Below, in pieces: positions 50,029 through 59,620 of a stretch of DNA of 64,000 bases (its first letter is position 1; each line of letters opens with the position of its first letter). The DNA is from Flavicella sediminum (lineage in GTDB: Bacteria; Bacteroidota; Bacteroidia; Flavobacteriales; Flavobacteriaceae): assembly GCF_006381105.1 (NCBI RefSeq), contig NZ_VDET01000013.1, positions 32,137 to 96,136 on the forward strand. The letters are read 5' to 3'. A model generated the notes under the pieces. That model had not been told where the DNA came from. It did not search any database and saw only the letters and a program-made list of their open reading frames with translations. The position numbers were made by a program, and so were the translations under genes.

Positions 50029-52098
50029 ATGATTCAAAGAAGTACCATAGATCGTGTTTTTGAAACCGCCCGTGTTGAGGAGGTTATTGGTGAGTTTGTT
50101 ACCTTAAAAAAAGCGGGAAGTAATTTTAAAGGTTTAAGTCCGTTTACGGATGAAAAATCTCCTTCATTTATGGTGTCTCCTGTCAAACAAATTTGGAAAG
50201 ATTTTAGTACGGGAAAAGGAGGAAATTCTGTAACCTTCCTTATGGAACATGAACATTTTTCTTATCCAGAAGCAATTCGATACTTAGCAAAAAAGTACAA
50301 TATTGAAATAGAGGAAGAGGAGCAAACCGATGAACAGAAAGAAGCGGCTGATGAACGTGAAAGTATGTATTTGGTTTCTAATTTCGCTAAAGAGTATTAC
50401 CATGATATTTTATTAAATCACCCCAAAGGGAAGGCTATTGGACTCTCTTATTTTAAAGAACGTGGATTTACAGATGAAACGATTAAAAAGTTTGAATTAG
50501 GATATAATTTAGACGACTGGTCGGCCTTTACAGATACCGCCATTAGAAAAGGGTACGATTTAAATTATTTGGCCAAAACAGGACTTTCCATCGTAAAGGA
50601 TAACAACAAACAATTTGACCGTTTTAAAGGGCGTGTGTTGTTTCCTATACAAAGTATGAGTGGTCGTGTTTTAGGTTTTGGTGGACGTATTTTAACGGCT
50701 GATAAAAAAGCTGCCAAATACTTAAATTCACCAGAGAGTGATATTTACCATAAGAGTAAAGTTTTGTATGGAATTTACCATGCAAAGCAATCCATTGCCA
50801 AAGAAGATCGCTGTTTTTTGGTAGAAGGGTATACCGATGTTATTTCCATGAACCAAGCGGGTGTAGAAAACGTTGTGGCTTCTTCTGGAACTGCATTAAC
50901 ACCAGATCAAATTCGATTAATTAGAAGATTGACACCCAATATTACGGTTTTATTTGATGGTGATGCTGCCGGAATTAGAGCTTCTATTCGAGGTATTGAT
51001 TTGATTTTGGAACAGGGAATGAATGTAAAAGTGCTTATTTTTCCTGAAGGCGATGATCCAGATAGTTTTTCTAAAAAAGTATCTAAAGAAGAATTGACAG
51101 AATATTTAGATGTAAACGCTAAAGATTTTATCAATTTTAAGGTGTCTCTGTTAATGGAGGAAGCCAAAAATGATCCTGTTAAAAAAGCAGGGTTGATTCG
51201 AGATATTGTGACCAGTATTTCTAAAATTCCTGACAATATCCAAAGAGAAGTTTATGTACAAGAATGTTCTCGAATCATGGATATTTCCGAAACGGTTTTG
51301 TTCAATGAATTGGCTCAAATTGGAAAGAAAAATGAACGTGAAGCTTACCAAAAAAGACAACAAGAACAAAAGCAACAAGAAAGACAACAACAACGATTAG
51401 GGACAAGTTCAGGTACTCTAAAATCGGGAGGAGAAGGCGAAGACCAAGAAGCATATTTCCAAGCCAGAATTTCCCAAGAAGGCGGAGCTAAAGGAAAAAA
51501 TGCAGGTTTGCAAACTTCCAAAGAAATTGATACGCTGGCCATTTTAGAAAGAGAGATTATCAAAATATTATTGTTGTACGGAAATACGCAAGTCGATTTT
51601 ATTGATTGGTTAGAGGAAGTCAATGAATTTGGAAAGGTAGTTATGGTAAAGGACGAGTATTCAAATTTTGTTTCACAAGAATTGTATTTGCAATTGCAAG
51701 ACGATGAAATAGAATTTACAAACCCTCATTTTCAGAAAATTTATTTGGAAATCATCAACCGATTGAATCAAGAACAAAGTATTTCTATAGAACAGCTAAC
51801 GAGTCACCAAGATCCCGATATTTCTCAATTGGTTACGGATATTTTAATGGATGATGAAAAGCATATTTTAAGCGATTGGGAGGCTAGAGATATTTATGTT
51901 ACCGGAAAAGAAGAGGTACTTCCAAAATTGGTTACTGATGCAATTTTGAATTTAAGACGTGTATTGATAGAGCTTAAAATTAAAGAATTGATTGTCGAAA
52001 TTTCCAATCCAGACAATAGAGAATCTACTTTAGAGATGGTGGTAAATTATACAGAACTGAAAAAGAAACTGTTCGAAAAGTTGAATAGAATTTTATAA
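50029..52098 (+). CDS. dnaG: DNA primase lacking zinc ligands
   Basis: DnaG makes RNA primers at the replication fork. The 689-residue protein has the N-terminal domain (1-100), the TOPRIM catalytic core (about 255-345, with the acidic motif FLVEGYTDVISM and LFDGDAAG) and a helical C-terminal helicase-interaction region after a Gln-rich linker (about 440-480). In E. coli four residues (C40, H43, C61, C64) bind zinc. The matching positions here are S37, T40, D58 and T61 (LSPFTDEKSPSF and WKDFSTGKGG), so no zinc can be held in the usual way. The surrounding fold residues are conserved. Identification as the sole replicative primase is secure. Confidence 0.97.
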   Translation: MIQRSTIDRVFETARVEEVIGEFVTLKKAGSNFKGLSPFTDEKSPSFMVSPVKQIWKDFSTGKGGNSVTFLMEHEHFSYPEAIRYLAKKYNIEIEEEEQTDEQKEAADERESMYLVSNFAKEYYHDILLNHPKGKAIGLSYFKERGFTDETIKKFELGYNLDDWSAFTDTAIRKGYDLNYLAKTGLSIVKDNNKQFDRFKGRVLFPIQSMSGRVLGFGGRILTADKKAAKYLNSPESDIYHKSKVLYGIYHAKQSIAKEDRCFLVEGYTDVISMNQAGVENVVASSGTALTPDQIRLIRRLTPNITVLFDGDAAGIRASIRGIDLILEQGMNVKVLIFPEGDDPDSFSKKVSKEELTEYLDVNAKDFINFKVSLLMEEAKNDPVKKAGLIRDIVTSISKIPDNIQREVYVQECSRIMDISETVLFNELAQIGKKNEREAYQKRQQEQKQQERQQQRLGTSSGTLKSGGEGEDQEAYFQARISQEGGAKGKNAGLQTSKEIDTLAILEREIIKILLLYGNTQVDFIDWLEEVNEFGKVVMVKDEYSNFVSQELYLQLQDDEIEFTNPHFQKIYLEIINRLNQEQSISIEQLTSHQDPDISQLVTDILMDDEKHILSDWEARDIYVTGKEEVLPKLVTDAILNLRRVLIELKIKELIVEISNPDNRESTLEMVVNYTELKKKLFEKLNRIL

Positions 52099-52103
52099 TT
52101 TTT

Positions 52104-52601
52104 TTAAACTCTTGTCTCTAATTCAATAACTTCTAAGTTTTTTATGTCTCCTTTTTCTATTTCAAAACGAAGCATGGTTCTTACTTTATGAAAACCATGT
52201 TTTCCTGCGGCACCGGGATTCATGTGCAATAAATTTAGTTTTTGATCGTACTGGACTTTTAAAATATGTGAGTGCCCGCTAATAAATAATTTAGGTGGAT
52301 TTGCTTTTAGTTCTTCTCGGATACGTTGGTTGTATTTATCAGGATAGCCTCCAATATGGGTCATCCATACCGAAACACCTTCTACAATAAATTTAGCGTC
52401 TAAAGGATATTCTGCTCGAACCGTTTTGTCATCAATATTGCCATAAACGGCTCTAAATGGTTTTAATTCTTTTATACTATCTGCAACTTCAATAAGACCA
52501 ATATCACCAACATGCCAAACTTCATCTGCTAGTTTTACGTATTTTAATATTTGTGCATCTATAAAACTATGCGTGTCTGAGAGTAATAAAATTTTTTTCA
52601 T
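52104..52601 (-). CDS. YfcE/MJ0936-type metallophosphoesterase
   Basis: This 165-residue protein is a compact calcineurin-like phosphodiesterase. All metal motifs are present: LLSDTHS (about 4-10), HVGDIG (about 30-35), YGNIDD (about 53-58), THIGGYP, SGHSH (about 108-112) and NPGAAG. Family members hydrolyse phosphodiesters in vitro, and the physiological substrate is uncertain. It is convergent with dnaG, only 5 bases apart, and is followed on the minus strand by no other gene. Confidence 0.92.
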   Translation of the reverse strand: MKKILLLSDTHSFIDAQILKYVKLADEVWHVGDIGLIEVADSIKELKPFRAVYGNIDDKTVRAEYPLDAKFIVEGVSVWMTHIGGYPDKYNQRIREELKANPPKLFISGHSHILKVQYDQKLNLLHMNPGAAGKHGFHKVRTMLRFEIEKGDIKNLEVIELETRV

Positions 52602-52630
52602 GAAGCGTAGAAGTAGAAACTTCTGTTTAA

Positions 52631-53041
52631 TTATTTTTTAGAAATAAGTTTTGTTGACAGCCAAGCTATAGGCAAGTAAGCCAAGCTTAAATCGGTTATT
52701 ACAAACCAAGTTGGTGAGGGAAGCATAAGCACATTAGAAATTCCACCTAACAAGAAAATAAATCCAATTCCATAAGCAAATTTTTGTTGGTGTTTTTTTA
52801 CCATGGCTAGCACACAAGTAGCAGCAACAAGTGTACCTAAGGCGTGTGCTAAAAACGGAAATAGAAAATGTTTGGCTTCAAATAAATGCATACCTGCGGC
52901 AAGCCCTTCCATGGTGGTATTGTCTACGCCTTCTGGTGGTGGAATAATGGAGCTGCTAACAAGAATAACGCCCATATTGATAGCGCTTCCAAGGATCAAA
53001 CTTAAAACTACTGCGAGAATATTTCTTAGTATCGGATTCAT
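52631..53041 (-). CDS. Hypothetical four-helix membrane protein
   Basis: This 136-residue protein has four predicted membrane helices (about 7-30, 58-80, 87-106 and 112-131), with a polar loop after the first that holds PPPEG and the amphipathic stretch TTMEGLAAGMHLFEAKHF. No catalytic motif is visible and I do not recognise a named family. It lies 24 bases downstream of the DUF389 gene and 29 bases upstream of the phosphoesterase gene in the same orientation, so it is probably co-transcribed with them. Confidence 0.75.
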   Translation of the reverse strand: MNPILRNILAVVLSLILGSAINMGVILVSSSIIPPPEGVDNTTMEGLAAGMHLFEAKHFLFPFLAHALGTLVAATCVLAMVKKHQQKFAYGIGFIFLLGGISNVLMLPSPTWFVITDLSLAYLPIAWLSTKLISKK

Positions 53042-53065
53042 AAGAATGGATGTAAAGTTGTATAG

Positions 53066-54481
53066 TTATTTTCGAATAAGTTGAAGGCTATCTAATTGCA
53101 ATCTGGTTTGTAGCCATCTTTTTAATTGTTGTTCTTTTAAATCTGTATTGTCAATAGAATCTTTCCATTGAATTTGAAAAACAGGAATGGTATCAATTCG
53201 AGTAAAATCGGTACTTAAAACATTCGAAAAACTGATATTTTTTAATTCTTCGTAATTTATTTTTGCTTCCTGACTCACTTGAATAAAAGGAATTTGTTTT
53301 TTTTGTATTCTCTCTAAATCATTTAATAAAGTTCTTATCGTCTTGTCTTTTTCATTGATCGTTTCTTCTTTGGTAGCAATCAATTCTTGATTTTTTACGT
53401 AAGAACTTTTAATGGTATTTATTTCATCTAATAATTTAGAAGTTTCATTGTCTTGCTGAATTTCTAATCGGGTGTTGAATAAGTCAAATGTGGGTAGTTT
53501 TTCAGTCCAAATGGCCAATTCATCTTGTTGAATGTTTTTTCCAAGAACCACCAGTTTAATTGTTCTTTTTGGATAATCTATTTCGGTGTTGATAATTCCT
53601 GCTCCGGTTTTTTCTTTTAATACCGTTATAAATTCTTGTGCATTTTGATCGAATTTATTCTTCTGAAATAAACCATAAAATAAATAAATACTAAAGCCTA
53701 AAATAACAATTGCTACTAAAGATGCCATTTGGGCTATCCGTTTTCTTTTAACCGAATCAATATAGCGTACCATTGGAAATCGCAAGGATTTTACAACCAC
53801 AAAGGTTGCCAAAGCAATAAATATAGCATTGATCGTAAATAAAAACATAGCGCCTCCAAAGAATTTTAAATTCCACGTGGCTAATCCATAACCAGCGGTA
53901 CATAAAGGAGGCATTAAGGCTGTTGCAATGGCAATTCCGGCAATGGTATTGGTCATTACCTTGTGCCTACTTACAGAAATTATTAAGGCCAATCCACCCG
54001 CAATGGCAATCAATACATCTCGAACATCGGGCTGGGTTCTTGCTAATAATTCTGGTGTCGCTTCTTGAAATAAGGGAATGCTAAAAAAGATAAACGAAGA
54101 AAGTAAACTTAAACCAACCATAACGCCTAAATTGACTAAGGATCGTTTTAAGGTGTCAATATCATTAATACCAATAGAAAGTCCAACCCCCAAAATAGGT
54201 CCCATTAAAGGAGAGATAAGCATGGCGCCAATAACCACTGCGGTAGAACTCGTATTTAGTCCGATAGAGGCAATTAGAATAGAGAAAATTAAAATCCAAG
54301 CGGTATGACTTTTTACGGTGATGCCATCTTTTATTTGTTGAATTGTTTCTGCTTTATTGGTTCCTTCACGGATATCTAAAAGCTGAATTAAGAATTTTCT
54401 GATTCCTTGTAAAAAATCACTAAAATCTTTTTTTATCCCTTCCTTTTGTTGGATTAAATTTTCGTCTTGAGGGTTTTCCAT
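53066..54481 (-). CDS. DUF389 membrane protein
   Basis: This 471-residue protein has an N-terminal cytoplasmic segment (1-55), a membrane domain of about six helices (57-265) with the DUF389 signature TSSTAVVIGAMLISPLMGPI, and a long C-terminal soluble region with a coiled coil (about 345-410). DUF389 proteins occur widely in bacteria and lack a defined activity, though some are suggested to be transporters or stress-related. Here the extra coiled-coil tail may mediate oligomerisation. It lies in the middle of a minus-strand run, 15 bases after the SprT-like gene. Confidence 0.88.
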   Translation of the reverse strand: MENPQDENLIQQKEGIKKDFSDFLQGIRKFLIQLLDIREGTNKAETIQQIKDGITVKSHTAWILIFSILIASIGLNTSSTAVVIGAMLISPLMGPILGVGLSIGINDIDTLKRSLVNLGVMVGLSLLSSFIFFSIPLFQEATPELLARTQPDVRDVLIAIAGGLALIISVSRHKVMTNTIAGIAIATALMPPLCTAGYGLATWNLKFFGGAMFLFTINAIFIALATFVVVKSLRFPMVRYIDSVKRKRIAQMASLVAIVILGFSIYLFYGLFQKNKFDQNAQEFITVLKEKTGAGIINTEIDYPKRTIKLVVLGKNIQQDELAIWTEKLPTFDLFNTRLEIQQDNETSKLLDEINTIKSSYVKNQELIATKEETINEKDKTIRTLLNDLERIQKKQIPFIQVSQEAKINYEELKNISFSNVLSTDFTRIDTIPVFQIQWKDSIDNTDLKEQQLKRWLQTRLQLDSLQLIRK

Positions 54482-54496
54482 GAGTTTTTTATAGTG

Positions 54497-55084
54497 TTAA
54501 GCAATTAAGAGTACTTCCGCATTCTGATTGATTAAATATTTTTTTCCTGTTGCTAACTCTAGACAAAGAAAACGTGTTCGTTTTTTTTCTAGAAGTTTGA
54601 ACTTCCTTTTCTTAAGAAGGAAGTTGTCATTTGGGCTTAATTCAAATATATAATTTTTATCTGAGTCGCGGGAATCTTGTTTTAAAGCTAATGATAAATG
54701 TACATCACTATCGGTACTTGCTTTGGGGTTGATTAGGTATTTTGCTAAATGAGGCAATATGTTGTTTGGGTATACTTCAGGGTGTACAAAAGGCAACATC
54801 AATTCTTTAAAGGTATATTTCCATTCCTTGCCATGTGGTTTTACATGTCCATATTTTTGATGGGTCACATGGTGGGCAATTTCATGAATTAAGGTCAATA
54901 AAAATTGGTGCGGATTTAAACTGTTGTTGATGGTGATTTGATATTTTCCAGAGGGTAATTTCCTGAAGTCCCCATGTTTTGTGGCTCTTTTGTTTACAAT
55001 CTTTAAAATAAAATCATGGGCTTCTAAAAGTTCTAAAACTCTTGGAAGGGCTGTTTCTGGAATGAAATTTTGTATTTCTTTCAA
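54497..55084 (-). CDS. SprT-like zinc metalloprotease-fold protein
   Basis: This 195-residue protein has a SprT-like domain with the zinc motif LIHEIAHHVTHQKYG (His-Glu-x-x-His, about residues 66-80) and a downstream PHGKEWKYTFKEL segment supplying a third ligand. The C-terminal third lacks the Cys zinc ribbon of full SprT proteins and is instead a beta-rich tail. SprT-type folds can cleave proteins bound to DNA (in eukaryotic SPRTN), but the bacterial role is unknown. It precedes the DUF389 gene by 15 bases. Confidence 0.88.
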   Translation of the reverse strand: MKEIQNFIPETALPRVLELLEAHDFILKIVNKRATKHGDFRKLPSGKYQITINNSLNPHQFLLTLIHEIAHHVTHQKYGHVKPHGKEWKYTFKELMLPFVHPEVYPNNILPHLAKYLINPKASTDSDVHLSLALKQDSRDSDKNYIFELSPNDNFLLKKRKFKLLEKKRTRFLCLELATGKKYLINQNAEVLLIA

Positions 55085-55164
55085 AAGGTAGTTTCGGTTA
55101 CCATAGCTTGTTTGTCTTCTTTGCGAAAAAAACGAACTATTTAAAATTAAGAATTCATCAATTG

Positions 55165-55845
55165 TTAAGGTGTAGTGCTAGAAACCTGTAAAACACGACC
55201 GTTGTAAAATTGATTTCCAGTAGTGGCAAAATCAAAAATATAGTTTGCCATTTCTTTAGGTTGCAAAGGAGCTTCGTAACCAGGGAAAGCTTCTTCTAAC
55301 ATTTCTGTTTGTACGGCGCCAATGGCCAATACGTTAAAAGCAATTCCTTTAGCGCGGTATTCTTCGGCCAATAATTCACTTAAAGTAATAACGGCTCCTT
55401 TGGAAGAGCTATAGGCTGCTAAGCCTGAAAATTTTACGCTCCCTTGAATTCCGCCCATACTACTAATGGTTACTACATGACTTTTTGCAGGCATATAAGG
55501 AACCACAATTTTACTAAGCGAAGCAACCGCAAAAACATTGACAGCATATACTTTTAAGAAATCTTCTGTAGTCGTTTCTTCAAAAGGTTTGTTTATCAAA
55601 CTACCTGCATTGTTGATGAGTATGTCTACTTGTTTAAAATTTTCTTTTATATGAAAAGCCACTTTTTCTAAATCCTTCTCATTTGTCAAGTCGGCTGCTA
55701 ATACTTGTATGTTTGGGTGGTTTACAGCTTCTAAAGTACTTGTGTTTCTTGACAAAGCCAAAACTTGGTAGTTGTTATTCGCAAAATGTTGTGCCAGTTC
55801 AAATCCAATACCTCTACTAGTTCCTGAAATTATTACGTTTTTCAT
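55165..55845 (-). CDS. Short-chain dehydrogenase/reductase
   Basis: This 226-residue classical SDR has the NAD(P) motif SGTSRGIGFELA (7-18), the structural NNAGS (about 78-82), the catalytic Ser in TISSMGG (about 126) and the YxxxK pair in AAYSSSKGAVITL (about 142-154). The N-terminal Thr-Ser-Arg in the dinucleotide loop favours NADP. The substrate is not deducible. It lies 26 bases downstream of the DUF898 gene and probably shares its transcript. Confidence 0.93.
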   Translation of the reverse strand: MKNVIISGTSRGIGFELAQHFANNNYQVLALSRNTSTLEAVNHPNIQVLAADLTNEKDLEKVAFHIKENFKQVDILINNAGSLINKPFEETTTEDFLKVYAVNVFAVASLSKIVVPYMPAKSHVVTISSMGGIQGSVKFSGLAAYSSSKGAVITLSELLAEEYRAKGIAFNVLAIGAVQTEMLEEAFPGYEAPLQPKEMANYIFDFATTGNQFYNGRVLQVSSTTP

Positions 55846-55871
55846 ACAGTGTTTCTAATAATTTTGACAAG

Positions 55872-56846
55872 TTAAATTAAATCAAAATCTAATATTTTTA
55901 AATAAGTATCTCTGTTTTCTGTTTCTTCACTTTCTTCAAAAGAATTTTTCAGTGAAGTATAATCAATGCCTTCTTCTAAAGAACTATTTTCAAGTACAAA
56001 TCGGAAAGTTCGGGTTAGTACCCATGGTGTAGCCAAGCCAAAAGTGAAAATTAGCAAAAGTAGGTTAGGAAGAATAAGAAGCGCAATTTGCCCTGTTGTT
56101 GCGTTTACCTTAAAACTTACTTCTTCATTGTTTTGGTATGCTTTTAAGTTTTCAACATAGAATGTAAAGACCTTTTTTAAGTGCCAGAAAGTGTAAATTC
56201 CTGCAGTAATAAAAAATAAAAGAACCAGTTTTAGTTGAATCCAAAATAACTGATCTCCTTTTCCTTTAAAATCGAAAGTAACATTGCCAAATTTTAAATG
56301 TCTGAGAATATATTTTCTTAATTCTACTTGAAGCCAAGGTCCATAAATACCAAAGGTTACAATGCTCAATAGAATTCCTTTGATACACAATCTGAAAAAT
56401 TCCATTCGGATGCCAGAATATTTAAAAAACACAGAGTTCCAGGAACTTTTAGAGGCTCTGTAACGAACCGCACCATGGATAGCAAAAGGTAGAATTAAAA
56501 TGATAAAGGCATAAAAAAGGACAGTGCTAAGCACCAATGCAGGGTAATTTTCGGTTGCAGAAAAGACTGTTGAAAAAATATAAAACGTAAAAATAATTAC
56601 ATAAATTTTTAAATAGCTTGTAAATACATCCTTTCCTTTTCCGGTAAATAAAAACCGATCGTTTTCCAATTCGGTTTCCTTGTAAAAATACTTTAAAAGT
56701 TCAATTTTCGCCCAAGGATAATAAATACCCAAGGTCAATAAAATCAAAATAATATTTTTAAAATAAATAAGAGCGAGTCCGCTTCCTTTACCTGTAAATG
56801 TGAATGTTTTTTTTTGTTCTAATTTTTTGTCTGCTACAATTTCCAT
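55872..56846 (-). CDS. YjgN family (DUF898) membrane protein
   Basis: This 324-residue protein consists of three related membrane modules (about 17-125, 127-215 and 217-300). Each starts with a soluble beta segment, such as FTGKGSGLALIYFKNIILI and FDFKGKGDQLFWIQLKLVLL, followed by two helices and a GIYYPWAKIELLKYF-like or GIYGPWLQVELRKYI motif. This internal triplication is characteristic of the DUF898/YjgN family. Function is unknown. It lies 3 bases after the beta-helix lipoprotein gene. Confidence 0.9.
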   Translation of the reverse strand: MEIVADKKLEQKKTFTFTGKGSGLALIYFKNIILILLTLGIYYPWAKIELLKYFYKETELENDRFLFTGKGKDVFTSYLKIYVIIFTFYIFSTVFSATENYPALVLSTVLFYAFIILILPFAIHGAVRYRASKSSWNSVFFKYSGIRMEFFRLCIKGILLSIVTFGIYGPWLQVELRKYILRHLKFGNVTFDFKGKGDQLFWIQLKLVLLFFITAGIYTFWHLKKVFTFYVENLKAYQNNEEVSFKVNATTGQIALLILPNLLLLIFTFGLATPWVLTRTFRFVLENSSLEEGIDYTSLKNSFEESEETENRDTYLKILDFDLI

Positions 56847-56849
56847 AGT

Positions 56850-58430
56850 TTATTCTTCTATTTCTTCTTCGGTTTCAAAAATAATATGTTGGTAAGCGCC
56901 AATATCTGGTGCTAGTGTTCTGTCTATGCCTAAAATATCCAAAGGTGTTCGAAGTGCATTTTCAACTTTCCCTTTGTTGATGGCTTCACTTTCTTCACCC
57001 ATAATAAAATCGTTGCTACTGGTGTCTCTAAAATTAGGTTCGCCGTTTAAAAGAATTCCAGGATATAAAGTTTCATCGGTAAAATCGTACAAAGGATCTT
57101 CGTTACTGCTGTTGTATTTTAGCAAGCAATTTTCGAAAAGTACGGAAAAAACAGCCGTTTCATTTTTAAAGAATTCAATTTCTCTTGAGTTGTTCCCTGT
57201 AATAATGCAATTGGTAAAGTTTGCTTTGGTCAAATCTTTAGCTCTATAAACGGGATTGTCTTCTTCATCCAAATCAAATTCGTTATTGCTAATTTGTACG
57301 GTTTCAAAACGTCTTACACCATCCGACCAGTAATTGGCAAAGGTACAGTGGTTAAACTCGTAACTACCACCATTTGTAATAGATAAAGAGCCTTGTCTAC
57401 TATTTCCAATGACTAAATTTTCTGCTTTTATATACGATTCAGAAGCCAACAAGCCAACCACAGAGGTATTGTAAATTTCTGAATTTTTTATGGTCAAGGT
57501 AGGTTCAGCACTGCTGGTGGAAATAGAATCACAAATAATTCCAACTGCTGCATTTTTGATACGTGTATGCGCAATAGTATTTTCTTTACTTTCTGGTTTT
57601 AACCAAATACCATCCCATTGCCCGGCAGTTTCACTAAAATCAAACTCCAAACGGTTTCCTTCAATAGTGACTTTATTATCTAAAGTTCCATTAATTTGTA
57701 TTGTTGCGTTTTTTTCGATAATCAAAGCAGCTTTGTCGTGGAAAAACAATTGCGCGCCAGCATCAATGACCAAAGTTTTATTTTCAGGAACAATGCAATA
57801 ATTATACAAAGAATAGGATTTTGCATTCGTAAAATGTAGTTCACTATTTGTTAAAACTCTTTTGGCAACGGTATCTCCATAAATATCGGTGGTTTCAAAG
57901 CTTGTAAAATGAGCAAGTTTTCGAACGGGATCTGTAATGGTGTCTCTTATTTTTTTTAATTGAGCAGTTGTTAAATCTGAATAAATAAAATGAGCATCTT
58001 TTACAGTGGTAATTAATTTTACATCTTGCAATTTTTCTCCAGAATGAAAAACTATCGAATCTTTGTAAATAGGGTCACTCAATAAGTCAAAATCAATGGT
58101 TGCTTCAATTAAAACATACAAGCTGTCTTTGGCAAGTAGGGGTGTGTTCTCAAAAGATTTTCCTGGTATTCCGTCTACATTTAATCGGTAAAAAGAATTG
58201 TCTCCTCTTCCTAAATTGATAGAGGGGATATGGATGTCTTTGTTACTTTTGTTATAGACTTTTAAAGCATAGGTACTGCTACTAATATTGGTGAAAATGG
58301 TATCTAAAAAAATGGTATCTCTTGAGAAAGTTAAGTTTCCAGTACTTTCAATAGTTGAAAAATCTTTCCGACAAGAAATAGAAAATGCAATCAGACAAAA
58401 AATTACTAGAATAGAATAGAGGTTTCTCAT
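56850..58430 (-). CDS. Right-handed beta-helix lipoprotein
   Basis: This 526-residue protein has a lipoprotein signal ending FSISC (about residue 20). A beta-sandwich-like N-terminal third (about 30-140) is followed by a right-handed parallel beta-helix (about 225-440), seen as repeating turns with Asn ladders such as ANFTNCIITGNNS and IKNSEIYNTSVVG. Such helices often bind or cleave polysaccharide, but no lyase residues can be assigned. The acidic C-terminus (ETEEEIEE) is unusual. It lies 34 bases after the glutaminyl cyclase gene and 3 bases before the DUF898 gene. Confidence 0.85.
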   Translation of the reverse strand: MRNLYSILVIFCLIAFSISCRKDFSTIESTGNLTFSRDTIFLDTIFTNISSSTYALKVYNKSNKDIHIPSINLGRGDNSFYRLNVDGIPGKSFENTPLLAKDSLYVLIEATIDFDLLSDPIYKDSIVFHSGEKLQDVKLITTVKDAHFIYSDLTTAQLKKIRDTITDPVRKLAHFTSFETTDIYGDTVAKRVLTNSELHFTNAKSYSLYNYCIVPENKTLVIDAGAQLFFHDKAALIIEKNATIQINGTLDNKVTIEGNRLEFDFSETAGQWDGIWLKPESKENTIAHTRIKNAAVGIICDSISTSSAEPTLTIKNSEIYNTSVVGLLASESYIKAENLVIGNSRQGSLSITNGGSYEFNHCTFANYWSDGVRRFETVQISNNEFDLDEEDNPVYRAKDLTKANFTNCIITGNNSREIEFFKNETAVFSVLFENCLLKYNSSNEDPLYDFTDETLYPGILLNGEPNFRDTSSNDFIMGEESEAINKGKVENALRTPLDILGIDRTLAPDIGAYQHIIFETEEEIEE

Positions 58431-58464
58431 TAAAATGGACTTTTGGTAAAGATACTATTTCTAA

Positions 58465-59496
58465 TTATTTCTTAGCGACTAATTCGATTTCAAAAGTTTT
58501 GTTCCAATTTTTTCCCGTAACAAAGAGTCTGTTGTTTTCTTGGTCGTAGGCAATACCATTTAAAACATAGTCCTTGTTATTTGCCGAATGATCTACCAGT
58601 TTACTTAGTTCGTTTAAGTTGGCAACGCCTTCAATAGTTCCGTTTTTTGGATCGATAATAATGATGGTGTTTTTTTGCCAAATATTTGCGTAAATTTTTC
58701 CATTGATGTATTCAATTTCATTTAATTGTTCGGCTTTTCTTTTGTTGGTATAGGCTTCAATAAAATGAATTTCTTTGTGATTTTCTGGGGTTAAAAACCA
58801 AATACGTTCTGTACCGTCAGATTTGATCAATTCCTTATCGTTATGTGTTAGTCCCCAACCTTCAACGCTTTTTCCGTAAGAAAAAGAGCCTTCTTGTTCA
58901 AAGCTTTCCAAATCGTACACAAAACCTATTTTTCCTTGCCAAGTTAATTGGTGAATTTTATTGTTAAAGATGGTGATTCCTTCTCCAAAATATTTAGCAT
59001 CTAAATCTTGCTGCTGCAGTACTTTTCCTGTGGTAATTTCTGTTTTTCTAATAGAAGACTGTCCTTTTTGTCCGGTGCTCTCATATAGAAAACCATTGTG
59101 GTATTCAAAACCTTGCGTAAAAGCTTTGGCGTCATGCGGAAAGGTATTGATCAGTTTAAAATCGTAAATAATGGGTTTTTTATCCGCTAAGAAATAAATG
59201 GCATTGTGCAAAGATTTGCTTTTTCCTTCGTAATAAACTACGGCAGTTAATGTATGTTTTCCTAGAATTTCATTTTGGATGTTTATTTCGATTCCATTTT
59301 GAGTCGCAATTTTTTTTCCATCAAGTTTAAATTCAATAGAATCAAATTCTTTTCCATTTAATTCTTGGACAGAAAAACTCAATTTTTTATCAATATTAAT
59401 TTTTTTCGGACTATTAAATTTGAATTCGATATCTTCGTTACATCCTATGATTAGTAGGCTAATACTTAAAAATAAGGCTGAAATTCTTAATGACAT
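58465..59496 (-). CDS. Glutaminyl-peptide cyclotransferase (plant-type)
   Basis: The 343-residue protein has a lipoprotein signal ending LLIIGC (Cys19) and a C-terminal five-bladed beta-propeller typical of plant-type glutaminyl cyclases, which convert N-terminal Gln to pyroglutamate. Family signatures are HDAKAFTQGFEYHNGFLYES (about 119-138) and DKELIKSDGTERIWFL. An N-terminal Ig-like segment (about 25-105) precedes the propeller. In some Bacteroidota this activity modifies exported proteins whose mature end is Gln, which would fit the AQ signal-peptidase sites seen in neighbours such as TPM2 and BamA. It heads the minus-strand run. Confidence 0.9.
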   Translation of the reverse strand: MSLRISALFLSISLLIIGCNEDIEFKFNSPKKINIDKKLSFSVQELNGKEFDSIEFKLDGKKIATQNGIEINIQNEILGKHTLTAVVYYEGKSKSLHNAIYFLADKKPIIYDFKLINTFPHDAKAFTQGFEYHNGFLYESTGQKGQSSIRKTEITTGKVLQQQDLDAKYFGEGITIFNNKIHQLTWQGKIGFVYDLESFEQEGSFSYGKSVEGWGLTHNDKELIKSDGTERIWFLTPENHKEIHFIEAYTNKRKAEQLNEIEYINGKIYANIWQKNTIIIIDPKNGTIEGVANLNELSKLVDHSANNKDYVLNGIAYDQENNRLFVTGKNWNKTFEIELVAKK

Positions 59497-59549
59497 TTGT
59501 TAAATTTTGATATTTAAAACTATTTCAAGCAAATAAAACAATTTATTTG

Positions 59550-59579
59550 TTTGAAATCTAAAAATTATAGTTAAATTTG
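59550..59579 (+). promoter_or_regulatory. Promoter of rpmE
   Basis: -33 TTTG (59550-59553), an 18-base spacer and -7 TAAATTTG (59572-59579). Both elements match, with spacing slightly shorter than usual. Confidence 0.7.
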
Positions 59580-59620
59580 CAATCTCAAAAATAAGAATTA
59601 AAGTTTAAAAATATAATAAG

